From contig CM033714.1 of the NCBI GenBank assembly GCA_019671005.1, forward strand, positions 83,319,909 to 83,383,908: DNA of 64,000 nt, given 5' to 3'. Of the stretch, positions 23,401 through 35,500 are shown one piece after another. The position numbers were made by a program, and so were the translations under genes. This stretch comes from Hibiscus mutabilis. Lineage: Eukaryota > Streptophyta > Magnoliopsida > Malvales > Malvaceae. The notes below the pieces were generated by a model. The model saw only the letters and a list, made by a program, of their open reading frames with translations. It had not been told where the DNA came from and did not search any database. Positions within the stretch are counted from its first letter, which is position 1. Each line of letters opens with the position of its first letter.

Positions 23401-24857
23401 ATCAAATGCTTACGGAAGTTGATAAATTATGGGTTCGCGTGGTAAGATCAAAGTATAAGGTGAGTGATGATTTGTCGATTAACCTGCGTTCGCGTAATTA
23501 TTCTCGTTTGTGGTCCGGTCTTTGTCGAATATGGGATAATGTGCACGAAGGTATGGGCTGGATTGTGAGAGATGGTTGCTTCATTGATTTTTGGTATGAT
23601 GCTTGGTTAGCTGAATATGGTCCTCTTGTTTCTATGTATACGCTGGATGAACAACCGATACCTTGTCCGGTGAGTTCGTTTGTTAACTCTAGTGGTTTTT
23701 GGGATATTGAGGCTCTGAGTGAGGTTTTACCCGAGGAGTGTGTGCATCATATTATGATTGTTTACCCCCCGGTTCAACACCTCGACCCTGATCAATTAGG
23801 GTGGAAGGATGACAGGAAGAATCTGTTTACTGTGAAATCAGCTTATACCCGTCTGATGGGTCGTAATTCCGTTCGTGGTCAAAATATTTGGACTATGATT
23901 TGGAAATTGCCTCTACCTCAACGGGTTCGTTCATTTATTTGGCTTGTAAGGCATGGTTGTTTACTTACTAATATGGAACGGGTACGACGCCACATGTCTG
24001 ATTATGCTAGTTGTATGTTTTGTTCCCAAGGACAGGAAGATATCCTTCATGTCCTTCGGGATTGCCCTTGTGCGCACACTTCCTGGCGACAACTTATCCC
24101 TGCAAGCCAGATTCGAACTTTTTACTCGTTGCCTTTACAAGATTGGATTACTGCCAATATTTTTAAGGATGGGGTTTTTGCTTGCATTTCGGCAATTTGG
24201 GGGGTTTTTTTTGTTGCAATTCTATGTTGGAAGATGTGGAATCGCAGAAATGGGAGACTTTTTGACCCGGAGTTTGTTGAACGAGAGGATATTTTCATTG
24301 CTAGCAAAATGTTTCTAGAGCAAATTCTTCAAGCTAACACTCGTAGACTTTTGGTTCAAGTAACACATTCTCGTCCTCTTCCAGCTTCGAATTTGTGGCA
24401 GTTCCCGCCTGTTTATTGGGTGAAAATTAATGTAGATGGAGGGGTGAACTTAGTCACAAATGCAACAACAGTTGGGGGTCTGTCGTTCGGATACTGGTGA
24501 TTGGCTTTTTGATTTCAGTCGCGGTATTGGCCAATGTTCTGTCCTTAATGCGGAGCTTTGGGCGATTTTGGATGGGTTGAAACATGCGTGGTGTTGTGGT
24601 TTTCGTCGGGTGCAAATTAAGTCGGATAGTATTGAGGCTATTCATTGCCTTGAGGATGGCAATACTTCGCGAACGACAAACGCTTTGGTGGTTGTAATAT
24701 GGGAATTTATCCATCGATCTTGCGAGGTTGTTTCGCGACATTCTTCGGGATTCAAATATGGTTGCCGATTGGTTTACTAAGGCACTACGAGGTCAGGGAA
24801 TAGGTGAAGTGTTTTATGAGGAACCGCCGAGTGGGGTTATTGCTTTGCTTGAGTAGG
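20469..24857 (+). pseudogene. LINE ORF2 (endonuclease, RT, RNase H), many breaks
   Basis: Start ATG 20469 gives the endonuclease motifs FWNVQGA and ALMETKISG; after the TRIM insertion the domain resumes at 21208 with GGDFNAI and SDHRS. The reverse transcriptase runs about 22080-22990: MDPLKAPGFDGI, FRPISLCPMIYKSLTKV, SQMSFVPGRN, MIDLEKTYDRLEW. In the GIRQGDPMSP motif Gln is a stop (about 22698), and the FADD catalytic box reads FAYD, losing one of its two aspartates. From 23055 to 24500 come the thumb-like region and zf-RVT (FTVKSAYTRLM, CMFCSQGQEDILHVLRDCP). RNase H begins INVDGG and continues in another frame to 24857 (NAELWAILDGL, IKSDSIEAI). Numerous stops and shifts make it inactive. Confidence 0.9.
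20792..21203 (-). mobile_element. TRIM retroelement (miniature LTR element) nested in the LINE
   Basis: Two direct repeats, 20792-20944 (153 bp) and 21070-21203 (134 bp), share long identical stretches (acatgtctgataggatgtgc, cctcccttttcctttccgat) and have TGTCAC...GTGACA-type ends. The 125-bp interior reads on the minus strand TGGTATCAGAG directly after the LTR, the initiator-Met tRNA primer binding site, and gagtgggggag before the other LTR, a polypurine tract. So it is a terminal-repeat retrotransposon in miniature, oriented minus, with no coding capacity. A 4-bp tata repeat flanks it (20788-20791, 21204-21207), and the interrupted endonuclease reading resumes right after. The left LTR carries a roughly 19-bp internal duplication. 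Confidence 0.9.
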
Positions 24858-25085
24858 ATTTACAGCTTGGGGTGGCCATCATATTACTGGTATTGGTTGA
24901 TTTTTTAAGTATAGGGTCGTTGTTTGTGTTTTATGGTTGTTGTCTTTTTGACTTTTTTTGTTTGTTCTAGCCCTTCTATATGCACTCTTTTTCCTCCGTT
25001 AGGTGTAGTGAGGTTTTTTAACGAAGCATATGGTTGGTGCTCTTTCCCTTATAAATCGAAAAAGAAAAAGAAATATTTAGAAAAA

Positions 25086-25823
25086 GGGAGGCAGATTTTA
25101 CTAAATGAAAATGAGTTACAATCTAGTGCTTAGCCTATTACGGCAGTGGGTTTTATACCCAAAATACAAGAGACTTTGTAACAACTTAACAGCACATTAA
25201 CAATTTCTTAACAAACCAAAACTTAACTAACCAAATACCAACAAATTATAACTGATTCATCTAATATATTCTAACACTGAATAACTCTAAGTTTACAATA
25301 ATTTATTTTGAACACTAATTAGATGAAAAAGATTGTGTATAAAATTAAACCTTAAAAATAAATTCATATATCAAAATATATATTTAATATTTTATCTAAT
25401 TGATCAAAATCGAAGATATATCGTTATAGTTCTGTTATTTGAAGAAAAAATATTTGACTTTGGCAATTAAAATCGACAATTTTTACCAAGCAACAGCATG
25501 TGTGTCAAACAAATTTTCATGTTAGACATTTCAAGTCTGATTTAATGCATGATTATCATCATTTTATTTGGAGGATTAAACTAAAATGATGTTTGAATAT
25601 TCTTAGTTTTTTTAATTGACCTTTGCTTGATCTTAAAAGAAATTCCATAATTAACCCATCGTTTGTAAATTAAAGAAATATATTCAGAAAACTTCAAAAA
25701 ACTTAAACCGGGTTAAACACTCGTATTTCTGATAAATTTTTACAATACTGAATCTAGATTAGTTCGGAAGTGTGGGGTAGCAAAGACCAGAAGAGATGAA
25801 TCCCTTATCTTCTGTTGGGGACC
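25086..25823. other. AT-rich DNA, 3' flank of beta-glucosidase copy 2
   Basis: No gene is seen. The part 25650-25812 (taacccatcg..., gtggggtagcaaagaccag) recurs at 53760-54166, 28 kb away, so it belongs to a duplicated block. Confidence 0.6.
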
Positions 25824-28800
25824 TCAAATGGTGTTGAAATGTTGTGTTTGAAGGCTCCCTGAAACATGCTTAGGCATTAAAATCTTTGGAGCAGTGTGGT
25901 TGGCAATGAACTGTTGGTACCAAGTTGCTGATGTTCTTGGAGTTCTCTTGAGAGTGGTGGAATCAACATGGTGAAGCCCAAACCTAACTGTAAAACCCAT
26001 TGTCCATTCGAAATTGTCCAACAAGGACCACAGAAAGTACCCTCTTATATCTGCTCCTTTCCTGGTTATTTCCATCAAACAATTCTTGAATAAGCCAAAA
26101 AAAAAAAAAACTTGTTCCAAATCCGGGTTTGTTGGAATAATGTCAAAAAAAATGTCTCTAACACTCGACGCTTTATTTTATGTCAAAATAGTTTATCCGC
26201 AAATGAAAATTATTAATTAACTAAAAATAAATAATTTGAAATAGCTTAATAGAATGACACTTTAATAAAAAAATAATTTTATATTTGTTATGTCAGTGTA
26301 CATTGTCATGTAGGTTTGCCCGCATCATTTTAAGTCATTTACCTTTAGTTGATTAACAGTTTTCATCCATAATAATCATTGTGGCCTAAAATGAAACATT
26401 AAGGATTAGAAATTTAAACAAGAATAGGCCAAAATAACAATTCAATAGTCATTTTTGACATTATGCCGGGTTTGTTTGCAGTTCCTAAGATGTGTATTGT
26501 GGTACTTAAATGTTGATAAGATTAGTACCTCAAAGCTTCTGCAATGGCATCCAAGTAGCCACTGATGTATTCCACTCTTTTCACATCATTGAGTGACTCT
26601 TCAGTAAGGCTTTTCTCCGATCTGTCATTCTCACAGAACCCTAATAAAACAACAACAATTATTGATGAAATTCCAACAACAAAAAGTTACTGGTTCAATG
26701 CCAATGGTAAAACACTTTCTGAGAGTTCTGTAATTTCAACTCACCGTTTTCTGTAATGAACATTGGGATGTTATTGGACCTCTATTTTATGTATGTTATT
26801 ATCTTCTCCATTCCTTGGGGATAAACATATAGCCAGTCAAGTGCAGTCTATATGATGAAAACAAAAGAGAAAATCAGTGTTTTTCCAGGAAAGAAAATCT
26901 GGGTTTTGTTTATGGTGGCAGGTTTGTTTAAAGTTCGATACCGGTTCACCTATGGAGACTCCATCTTTAGTTGAAGTTCTTGAAACAAATCCTTCTGTTT
27001 TGGAAGTTCCAGTTCCTGGTTTTTGTTCACACACAGAAAACATGCAGCCTCTTATGTAGAAAGAGGTATAGTGATTGATACCAATAAAATCAAGTCCAGT
27101 ACTCTTTAGTTTCCCCTGGTCATGATTTGAAAATGCAGGCAAATTGGACCCTAGGATTTCTTGCATAACTTCAGGATATTTCCCCATTATGACTGGCTTT
27201 AAGAACCTGGAGCGATAAAGAGAGTCTGAGGCTGAGCAAGCCTTTGAGATTTCTATCAATTGTCTGAGTTCTTACCAGTTCATGTAGAAATCTTGAGCTC
27301 TCTCGGCTGCTTGTTTGTTTTCTAAGGAGTTGCTGATAGGTTCAAACCAGGCGGCATTCATAACAATTCCAATGCTCCCCCCTTGTTTCTACACAATTGA
27401 CAAAGAGACGTTATGGTTTTTTAACGAGCATACTCGTATTGGATACTCGAATCTGAGTAACATATAGTTTTGACTTTCGGTTAATTTTTAAGTTACCTGG
27501 TATTTGGTTCTGTAAATATCGACAGCGGCAGCATGTGACAAGATGATGTTGTGGGCAGCAATGAAAGCCTCTTTTTCAGAATCCCCATTGGTACAATTAC
27601 CAAATATGCTTGAACATCGAGAAGGCGGGTAAATCCCTGTTCGGTAACCGCGGATTACTGCTACATTAGGTTCATTGAAGGTAGTCCAGTACTTCACCCT
27701 GTCCCCAAAGTATTTGAAACATATATCTGCATAATACTTGAAATCTTCCCTGAAAATATTTAAATTCTTATATTAGTTGCCGTCTATCCTAAGTTAGATG
27801 AAGATACAATAGCAAGACAAATTGCCACTTACTGCACTTGGGGACTTAACCAAGCCCCATATCTGTTTTCAAGTTCTTGGGGAATGTCATAATGAGTCAA
27901 TGACACGAAGGGTTGAATTCCTGAGATAAAATTCCCGATGATTCTCGTGTCTAATGCATATCTGATACGGATACGGTGATATGGAATTCTGAAAGATTCT
28001 TCGGAAACATGAAAAAAGACTCGTACCTTACACTTGTATTCGAGTCCGAGTAACATAAAGGGGGAAGTAGAGAGTGAGTGACCTTTAAGGAGAAGGGTGT
28101 TTATGAGGTTGTTGTAGTGCATGATGCCAGCTTTATTAACACTTCCAAATCTTCCCTCTAGATTAAGCCAATTTGAGATTAAGATACTGAAAAGTGAAAA
28201 CCAATCATGTCAAACTCATTCATTTTTCAAGAAAAAAACTCACTGGGTAGGATTCTTGCCCGTGAAATGGAGAAACGATAGCTGTTGACCCCAATGTGTT
28301 GCATCAAATCCAAATCTTCCTGTTTCAACATCATTAGACATTTCATGGTTTGTTTTTCTGAACTAAACATGCTGGATATTTGAAGAAAATACAGTCTATA
28401 TTTTAAACTATTATTGCCTGGTATCGATGGTAATGATCAACAGCTATATCTCCATTGCTTCCATCCAAGATATTGCCTGTAAAAACCCCACATAATACAA
28501 CTGTTTGAGCATCAAAGGGGCAAAGCATTGAACTTTGTATAACATGAGCAAATGTAACCAGGCTTATGAGTGAATATGTCCCAATTGTTTAGGCCTTTGC
28601 CATCACTCAAGAAAGCTCCTTCAAACTGGGAAAAACAAGAATGAAACAGAATTGACAGCCCATTTATGACTAAAAACAAATTGATTTCGAACTGTCGAAA
28701 TAAAAGGCAAACGAACCTGATAAGACGAAGAGGCTGTTCCGAACAGGAAGTTACCGGGAAATGGGGATGCATTTGGATTCCCCTTTAGAGGCAATGGATA

Positions 28801-28842
28801 ACACGGTAGTGATAAAATTATGAAACAGACTGAGAGTTCCAT
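25824..28842 (-). pseudogene. GH1 beta-glucosidase copy 2 (BGLU45/46-like), one premature stop
   Basis: Twelve exons can be placed: 28842-28717, 28625-28559, 28476-28418, 28319-28244, 28157-28083, 27920-27833, 27749-27497, 27388-27276, 27206-26942, 26847-26745, 26640-26529, 26061-25824. They sum to 525 codons with the frame kept throughout. A signal peptide (MELSVCFIILSLPCYPL) precedes FLFGTASSSYQ. TFNEPN supplies the acid/base Glu190 and ITENG the nucleophile Glu407. The family hydrolyses beta-glucosides in the apoplast; BGLU45/46 act on coniferin-type monolignol glucosides. Defects: codon 396 is TAG (26782-26784) where copy 1 has Lys, so a product would lack the nucleophile; the conserved Trp of SISWARI is Arg (codon 104); the exon 3 donor is GC, not GT. 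A read-through or edited product is conceivable, but decay is likelier. Confidence 0.9.
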
Positions 28843-28918
28843 GACAATAGAATAGAAGCTAAATAAGAAGTCATTGAAGAAAGTTTTGGGGTGCCAAGTT
28901 ACTGATGCAGGGGGAGAT

Positions 28919-28925
28919 ATTTATA
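28919..28925 (-). promoter_or_regulatory. TATA box of beta-glucosidase copy 2
   Basis: TATAAAT on the minus strand (within gtgtataaatatctcc), about 80 bp upstream of ATG 28842. Supports that start codon. Confidence 0.55.
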
Positions 28926-28929
28926 CACA

Positions 28930-30888
28930 GGAAAAAAGTGTAAAAGGGAGTGATGGCACTATTGAATTAACGACAAATATCAATGTTACTTGGATTTGGA
29001 CGGTGAGGATTAGATATGAATATGTATTGGACACAGAGTATGATAATTTTTTTATCTACTTATTCTTGTGTGTGTGGCTTTGAATGATTTTGAAGAGTAA
29101 TGTTCCCATATCAGCCAAAATTTGTGCGTCTGCAGGAGAAAAGGTGACCATGACAATAGCCTAATGACCACCATTGGCCAAAACCAAACCTTTCACTCGG
29201 AAAAATAACTTAGCTTCGGGCAAACTCTTGCTCATTAGCAACTTAGGGTCGGTCGGTCCAGCGTTGCTGTTACAATTGAAAAATATTTTTGAAAAGTGCT
29301 GGTTAACATTTTCTTCTTAGTCGATATAATTGTTTAGTAACAACAATAAATTTGCGTTTTGTTTTTATTTTGGTGCTCCCGTTAAAAAAATAATAATATG
29401 ATGACTAGAAGTGAAAAAATCAACGTAGTATATTATCGGATTATTTTCTCTTCCCCAACCAGTCTAACTATGAGAGAAAATCAGAAAAAATTACACATGT
29501 GATTTTCTCTTCCCTAATCCCACGTTAAATAATGATATGCTGACTATGAGAGAAAATGATGTGGTAGATGCCACATGTGATTTCTTTTTTATTGTTAACA
29601 TGCGATGTGTGATTTTTCTCTCTCCTAATCACATGTCATTAACTTTTAACATAAAAATACTAAAATAGAAACAAAATATAATATTAGATTCAATTTTATC
29701 AAAAATATATGTGAGGTACAAAAATAAAAAACACGCGTAAAGGTTAGGAACTAGATAAGTAGTTTACTTATCATTAAAAAAGTTAAACAGATTCATGACT
29801 AGGAGAGAAAACTAAAAAAATACATTAGGTTAATTTTGTCGTTAATCCTAAATGGCAAGTACTAAAAATAGAAATAAAATATAATATTAAGTAACCGTTT
29901 TCTCAAAAAAAAAGTTGGGTGACCAAAACAAAAACGCAAAAATGTGTAGAGTGTCAAATAGGTAGTTTACCCAAAAATATTCAATAATGTTTTTTTATTT
30001 GAGCTAAAGTATCTACCGCCGATAGAAGTGATTATATTCTCTCACCGCAAGTGCTCTCACTAAAAAGTAAACACTGACCATAAAATTTACTTCGTTCCCA
30101 TTATATATTTAATAATTTTTATGGATGGTATAATGATAAAAAAACAACTATAAATAATCTTATTAAACACGAGTTTAATCTAAATAAGTGATTTCCTGTT
30201 GTTTTAATTAGATACGGTAAACTATATGAGCACTTAATTGAAGGTGGTTCTATTTGACTATTATACTATGAATTTTGTTAATTAGGTCATTTAATTATTT
30301 AAATAATATAAATTAAATTATTTGTTAATCCTTAACGAAAAAGATAACATATTAGTTAACAAAAATTTCTATAATCATATATTTAATCCTTATTATTTAC
30401 CCATGCTATTAATTTGATTTCATTAAAAATTTATAAAATTTGATTTCAAGAAACAACAATAATTTCTTTCATAAAAGAAACAAATAAGATATTTTTTAGG
30501 CATAATAATAAGTTTAGTCATCATATTGATATTTTAGTCAGTTTAATTCTTTTAAACTAAATATTTCTATCAATTTTTCAATTCAATAAGAGAGGAATTT
30601 AATATCAATCTTGTAAAAAAGGGACAAAATTAATACTCTAACTTTCGAAAAGAATTGAATCGTTTTTAAATAAAAAAATATCAATTAAAACATCAAATTT
30701 TTAACTACGTGGCCCAAATATGTTTTTTTTTATTTTTAAACTTTTTGATTTTTTTGAATATGTTATATATTGATGTTGTAAATATATTTTTATAACATAA
30801 ATTATATTTTTTATTCTTTACCCATCTTTCGTAATTTGATGTTATAAATGCATTCATATAATATATTTTAATAAAGGATGAGCCTGCC
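28930..30888. other. AT-rich intergenic DNA
   Basis: No gene recognised. From 29390 to 29830 there are three copies of a short word (tatgagagaaaat or taggagagaaaact) with 'cacatgtgattt' between them, a small irregular repeat. The rest is low-complexity AT-rich DNA. Confidence 0.5.
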
Positions 30889-31716
30889 ACGTTCGACGAG
30901 CACCGATGAACAACACTAACAATGAGCATCGACGAGCACCATTAATTTAATTTATAAAGATTAAAAATCTAAAAGACTTATAGTATAATTATAAATTATT
31001 TAAAAATCAAAAGATAAATTAATTAAAATATATTATTTTATTTTTAATTTTCTTTTAAACATAATTAGATCAAAATACATATTGTAAATTATAAAACTCT
31101 AATTTTTTTTCTTTTAAAAGCCGCCGCTAGCTATTTGCCGTCGGCCACATTTTCACCGCCCTGCCGCTGCACCTGCGTGGCCGCCGTTGATCAGCGGCGA
31201 GCTAGACCCACGTCTGTGAAATTGTTTCCACGCTAGACCCTCGGAAATTGGCCTCCTTGTGGAATTGTTTCCACGATTCGTTTCCACGGTTATGGAAATT
31301 AGCCTTGTCTTTCTTCAGCCTTGTCCAGTAATCGTTATGGATGCATTGTCCAGTAATCGTTATGGATGCATTGTCCAGTAATCGTTTCCACGGTTCGGTT
31401 GGAGAACAATTTCCATAACAAGGAATTTCCAGTGAAATTGTTGTTATGGGGAAAAAAAATTCCATAACGCAGGGGTGGCGGGGCGGTGAGAATGTGGCTA
31501 GCGGCTTTTGAAAGAAAAAAAATTAAGATTTTATAATTTATGGCAGATATTTTGATTTAATTATGTTTAAAATAAATTAAAATAAAATAAAATAAAATAT
31601 TTAATTTAATTTAATTTACCTTTTAAATTTTAGATAATTTATAATTATACGATAAGTCATTTAAATTTTTAATTTTTATAAGTTAAATTAGTGGTGCTCA
31701 TCGGTGTTCGTCGAGC
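30889..31716. mobile_element. Fold-back type element with long inverted repeats
   Basis: The left arm (30889 to about 31160) and the right arm (about 31457-31716) are inverted copies. Both hold a 'cgacgagcaccgatga' type end, an AT-rich middle ('agtataattataaattat') and a GC-rich inner edge ('gccgccgctagc' against 'gctagcggc'). Between the arms lie short repeats: 2.6 tandem copies of a 25-bp unit beginning ttgtccagtaatcg (31321-31386) and several 'gtttccacg' words. The structure fits a fold-back or Mutator-like non-autonomous element. The ends are approximate and no target duplication is claimed. Confidence 0.65.
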
Positions 31717-32322
31717 ATTATAAAATTTTCCTTCTATAAAACACTTCAATTATAACATAAATTATAAAAATATTCTTATTAACATATTATAAAAATTTAT
31801 TTTTATTATTACTTTTTTAGTCTTATTCTTCATTAGTTAGTTTTTTAGTTTGTAAAATAAAGTATAAATATTTTCTAGAACCAATATATTTTAATTGACA
31901 AATATATTCCTAGAATGTTTTATAATTTAGGTTATAATTATTATATGTTTAATGTAATTAATTATAATTATAATTTAATTTGAATATTGTATTTTCTAAC
32001 TTTGTACTTGATGCAATGATTGAACATTAAATAAATGATTATTTTATTAGATGACATTAATTTATGAAAGAAATTTCATGTTGATGTACTACATCAACTA
32101 TTATTAATGATTTAATAGTCCAATAACTGAAATAAAAAATTACTAATTTTTTATTTCCAGTTACAAAAGTGCAAGCACACTAAAATTTCAGTGATCATTA
32201 GTGTAATTTAACCCAATAATAAATGATAATCTCTCGTCTCAGAAAAAAGGGGAAAAAAGGGAAAACGAAAAGTACCAGACTCGTATTTGTAATACACTAA
32301 AACATCATCTGTTTCTTGTTCG
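31717..32322. other. AT-rich DNA upstream of the PCFS4-like gene
   Basis: No gene or clear element. The promoter of the PCFS4-like gene must lie in its right part, but no convincing TATA box can be chosen. Confidence 0.4.
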
Positions 32323-32464
32323 ATGCTGGCAATAAAAACCCTAATTTAATCCTCGTCGATTCACCATGGGCCGCAACCTCTAATCCCTTTACCGTTTCTG
32401 CTAATTATTTCTCTGATACATGTATGGAATCAGAGAAATCGCACTTTCCCAAAAAAAACCCTAG
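32323..32464 (+). promoter_or_regulatory. Three short upstream ORFs before the PCFS4-like start
   Basis: Three ATGs precede the main start: 32323-32349 (8 codons), 32366-32383 (5 codons, in a good ACCATGGG context) and 32420-32464 (14 codons). Each ends before 32514. If transcription starts upstream of 32323, they would reduce or control translation of the main frame. The transcription start itself is not visible. Confidence 0.45.
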
Positions 32465-32513
32465 AAATTTCTCAATTCCCCCCTAACCCAATAGCTACAG
32501 TAGCAATAACAGC

Positions 32514-35500
32514 ATGGCCATATCCAATGAACTAGCGCAAAAGCAACTGCCGTCTATATCGGAACGGTTTAAGGTTTTATTGAAGCAACGGGAAGATGAA
32601 CTCATGGTTTCCGGCAGTGTTGCAGATGACGATGCGGGGGCTACGCTAACTACGGAGGAGATTGTTCAGCTTTACGAGATTGTGTTATCGGAACTAACTT
32701 TTAATTCGAAGCCGATAATTACTGATCTCACGATCATTGCCGGTGAACAGCGAGAGCACGGCGAAGGCATTGCCGACGCTATTTGCGCGCGGATAATTGA
32801 GGTTAGTTAAAATTAGGTTTTCGGTTGTACCTGCCAAGTAATTTTAACACTTTAGAAATTGATTTGAAATGTATTGCTTTCAGGTTCCAGTAGAGCAGAA
32901 GCTTCCTTCTTTATATCTATTAGATAGCATTGTGAAAAACATTGGCCGAGAATATGTTAGATATTTCTCTTCCCGTTTGCCAGAGGTGAGTCAATGGTAG
33001 TTTTTTTTTTTTTGATGAAGTTCATTTCCTTGCTATTATCTTGATGTTGATTATCTTATTTAGTTAATTATTATTGTTTTTTGAGCACATTTTTAGTTAA
33101 TTATTTTGGCTTTCATTCTCTTAGGTATTTTGTCTGGCATACAGGCAAGTTAATCCTAACTTGCATCCTGCAATGCGCCATTTATTTGGGACATGGTCTA
33201 CAGCGTTTCCGCCTTCTGTCCTCCGTAAAATCGAGATGCAGTTGCAATTTTCTCAGTCATCAAACCAACAATCTTCTGCTGTAACTTCCTTGCAGTCTTC
33301 CGAATCGCCTCGTCCAACACATGGCATACATGTTAATCCTAAGTACTTGCGGCAGTTGGAACAACAGTCAGGTGCAGATGGTGTAAGCGATGCAAAACTC
33401 TTTTCTTTGTACCCTCTGTTTTATTAGTAGATTATTGCACATTGCTCTATTCTGTAGTTGTATGCACATGCACTGTTTAGGCTTTAACTGCTAATCATGT
33501 TTACCTTTTGAAAATTTCTTTGAATTAGATGCTGGTAGCAGTTATAGATCCTTCTCAACAGAATCGCTTTTGGTGCTTAAGACAAGTGATAACTTAAAGT
33601 TGAATTGGATTGTGATCACTTGGTATAGGCTGTAATTAGGGGTAGAGTTGCCGGGATGTTAAGGAAAATTGATATGTTAAGATTTTTTTGTGTTAATTTA
33701 TTTGCTGATAATTAGTTGGAACATCGTTATGAGATGAGAGCTTAACATGGGCCTGCAGCAAGTGAAAATACGGCTTGTTTTATCTTCTGTTCAGTGTTGG
33801 TGAGCAGCATGATATTGGGTTTTTTAGTTCTAGAACTTAAAGAGAAGAACAATGGAGGTGAAGAAGAGTAAGCGATCTATAAGTGCAGTTACTTTAACAA
33901 ACTTGCAAATCTAAAATCTAATTCTATTGGAAAGGTTTATTGCCTTCTCCACTATGCTTATATGGTTTTGGTGATCAAATTTTCCTTTTCCCTTCCTGTT
34001 CCTTTTCAACTTTTTTGTTGAGCTTTGTGCTTCTTTTTCTTGTTAAAGATCGTTAGCTTTGACTGATAAACATGCTGGGATATCTTTTTAAAACATATGT
34101 TTTCCCTGTCATTGTATACACATCTAGATATCATATGCTTGCTTTGTACAGTGTAGCATCTAAAGTGTGAAATGTTCTTAATCATTGCAGAATACTCAGC
34201 ATGTAAGAGGCATGTCTGCTGGTAAAAAAATGTATGGTCAAAAACATACCATTGTATATGATGAATTTGATTCTGATCATACTGAGCTTCCATCGTCACA
34301 TGTTGGTGTGCAAAGATTGAGCTCGACTGGAAATGTTGGGCGTACTTCTCTTGCAATTGGGGCTAACAAGCCACAACATTTTTCATCTTCCAGAGTTTCA
34401 AGACCCTTCTCACCATCAACAATTGGATCTGATAGACTTCTATCATCAGAAGTTGATGATCTGCCATCAGATGATTCTCCCAGAAGGTTTGCTGAGATAG
34501 CCTCTCCATCTCGACCTGGTTTTGATTTTGGACGTGGAGGAGGAACCATCAGAGATGAGGAAACAAGGGAGTGGCAGAAGAAGCACTTTCATGGCGATTA
34601 CCCTAATTCTTCCAAAAGTTCTTTGAATGCATACAAGCTTAGTAATGGAAATGAGCGCCAAACACTCAGGGCTTTAATTGATGCATATGGAAATGATAGA
34701 GGACAAGGAATGTCTAACAGCAAGCCTGGACAGGTTGAACGGCTGGACGTAAATGGATTGGGCAATAAGGTTGCTCCAAGATCATGGCAGAATACTGAAG
34801 AGGAGGAGTTTGATTGGGAAGATATGAGCCCGACATTAGCAGCAGATCGAAGGAGCAATGAATTTTCAGTGTCATCTGTTCCAACTTTTGGAAGTATTGG
34901 AGCAATACCTGCTGGAGAATCTAATAGTAGGAGCGGTCGCACCCTTGTTGATGATTCTTCAACAATTCCTGAAGATGCAGTTCCTTCCCTGAGTGTATGC
35001 TAGTTCAACTTTTATCTGTTCCCTTTGTTGTTCAAGCATCCTTGTTTAGTATTAATACAACTCAAGATATAAATGTACTCGGAAAAGCTTGCTTCCTCTC
35101 CCTCTCTTTTTTTTATTCTAATTATGTAGATTGTTGGCTATTTGTAGTTTTCTCCACAGTTGTTACTTGCTGCCACCGACCTCTAACTTAATTTTTGTAG
35201 TTGATTCAACAATAAATCTCATAAATCATGAGGATTTGTGTCCTGATGCACCCTGTTTGGCTTCCTATGCTTTTTCTTTCTCTGTTGTTCAGTCCATTCT
35301 GGATTACTGGACACCATTTTCTTTTACCATTTTATATATTTGCGGTGTCTTTCTTATGTATTTGACACTTGTGTAGTTGGTTGTTATATTCCATTTTACA
35401 TTTACACGTTTTAATATGTTTTCTGCAGTCTGGTCGTGGATTAAATCAGATTCAACGTTTGCGTTATCCGCAGGATGCTTGGAGCTCCTCATACCCTTTG

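Larger units (their letters stand above)
18312..25068 (+). mobile_element. Full-length but inactive plant L1-type LINE
   Basis: A complete non-LTR retrotransposon of 6,757 bp, including a nested 412-bp TRIM. Order: ORF1 with DUF4283 and a CCHC zinc knuckle, ORF2 with endonuclease, reverse transcriptase, zf-RVT and RNase H, then a 3' untranslated part and an A-rich tail (aaatcgaaaaagaaaaag). A 17-bp target duplication with one mismatch flanks it (18295-18311, 25069-25085). Both ORFs carry frameshifts and stops, and the RT catalytic motif is changed (see ORF2), so it cannot move by itself. It lies between the two beta-glucosidase copies and faces against them. Confidence 0.92.

Noticed and set aside
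34006..34356. Minus-strand frame of 116 codons
   Set aside because: It is antisense to an intron and the start of exon 4 of the PCFS4-like gene.
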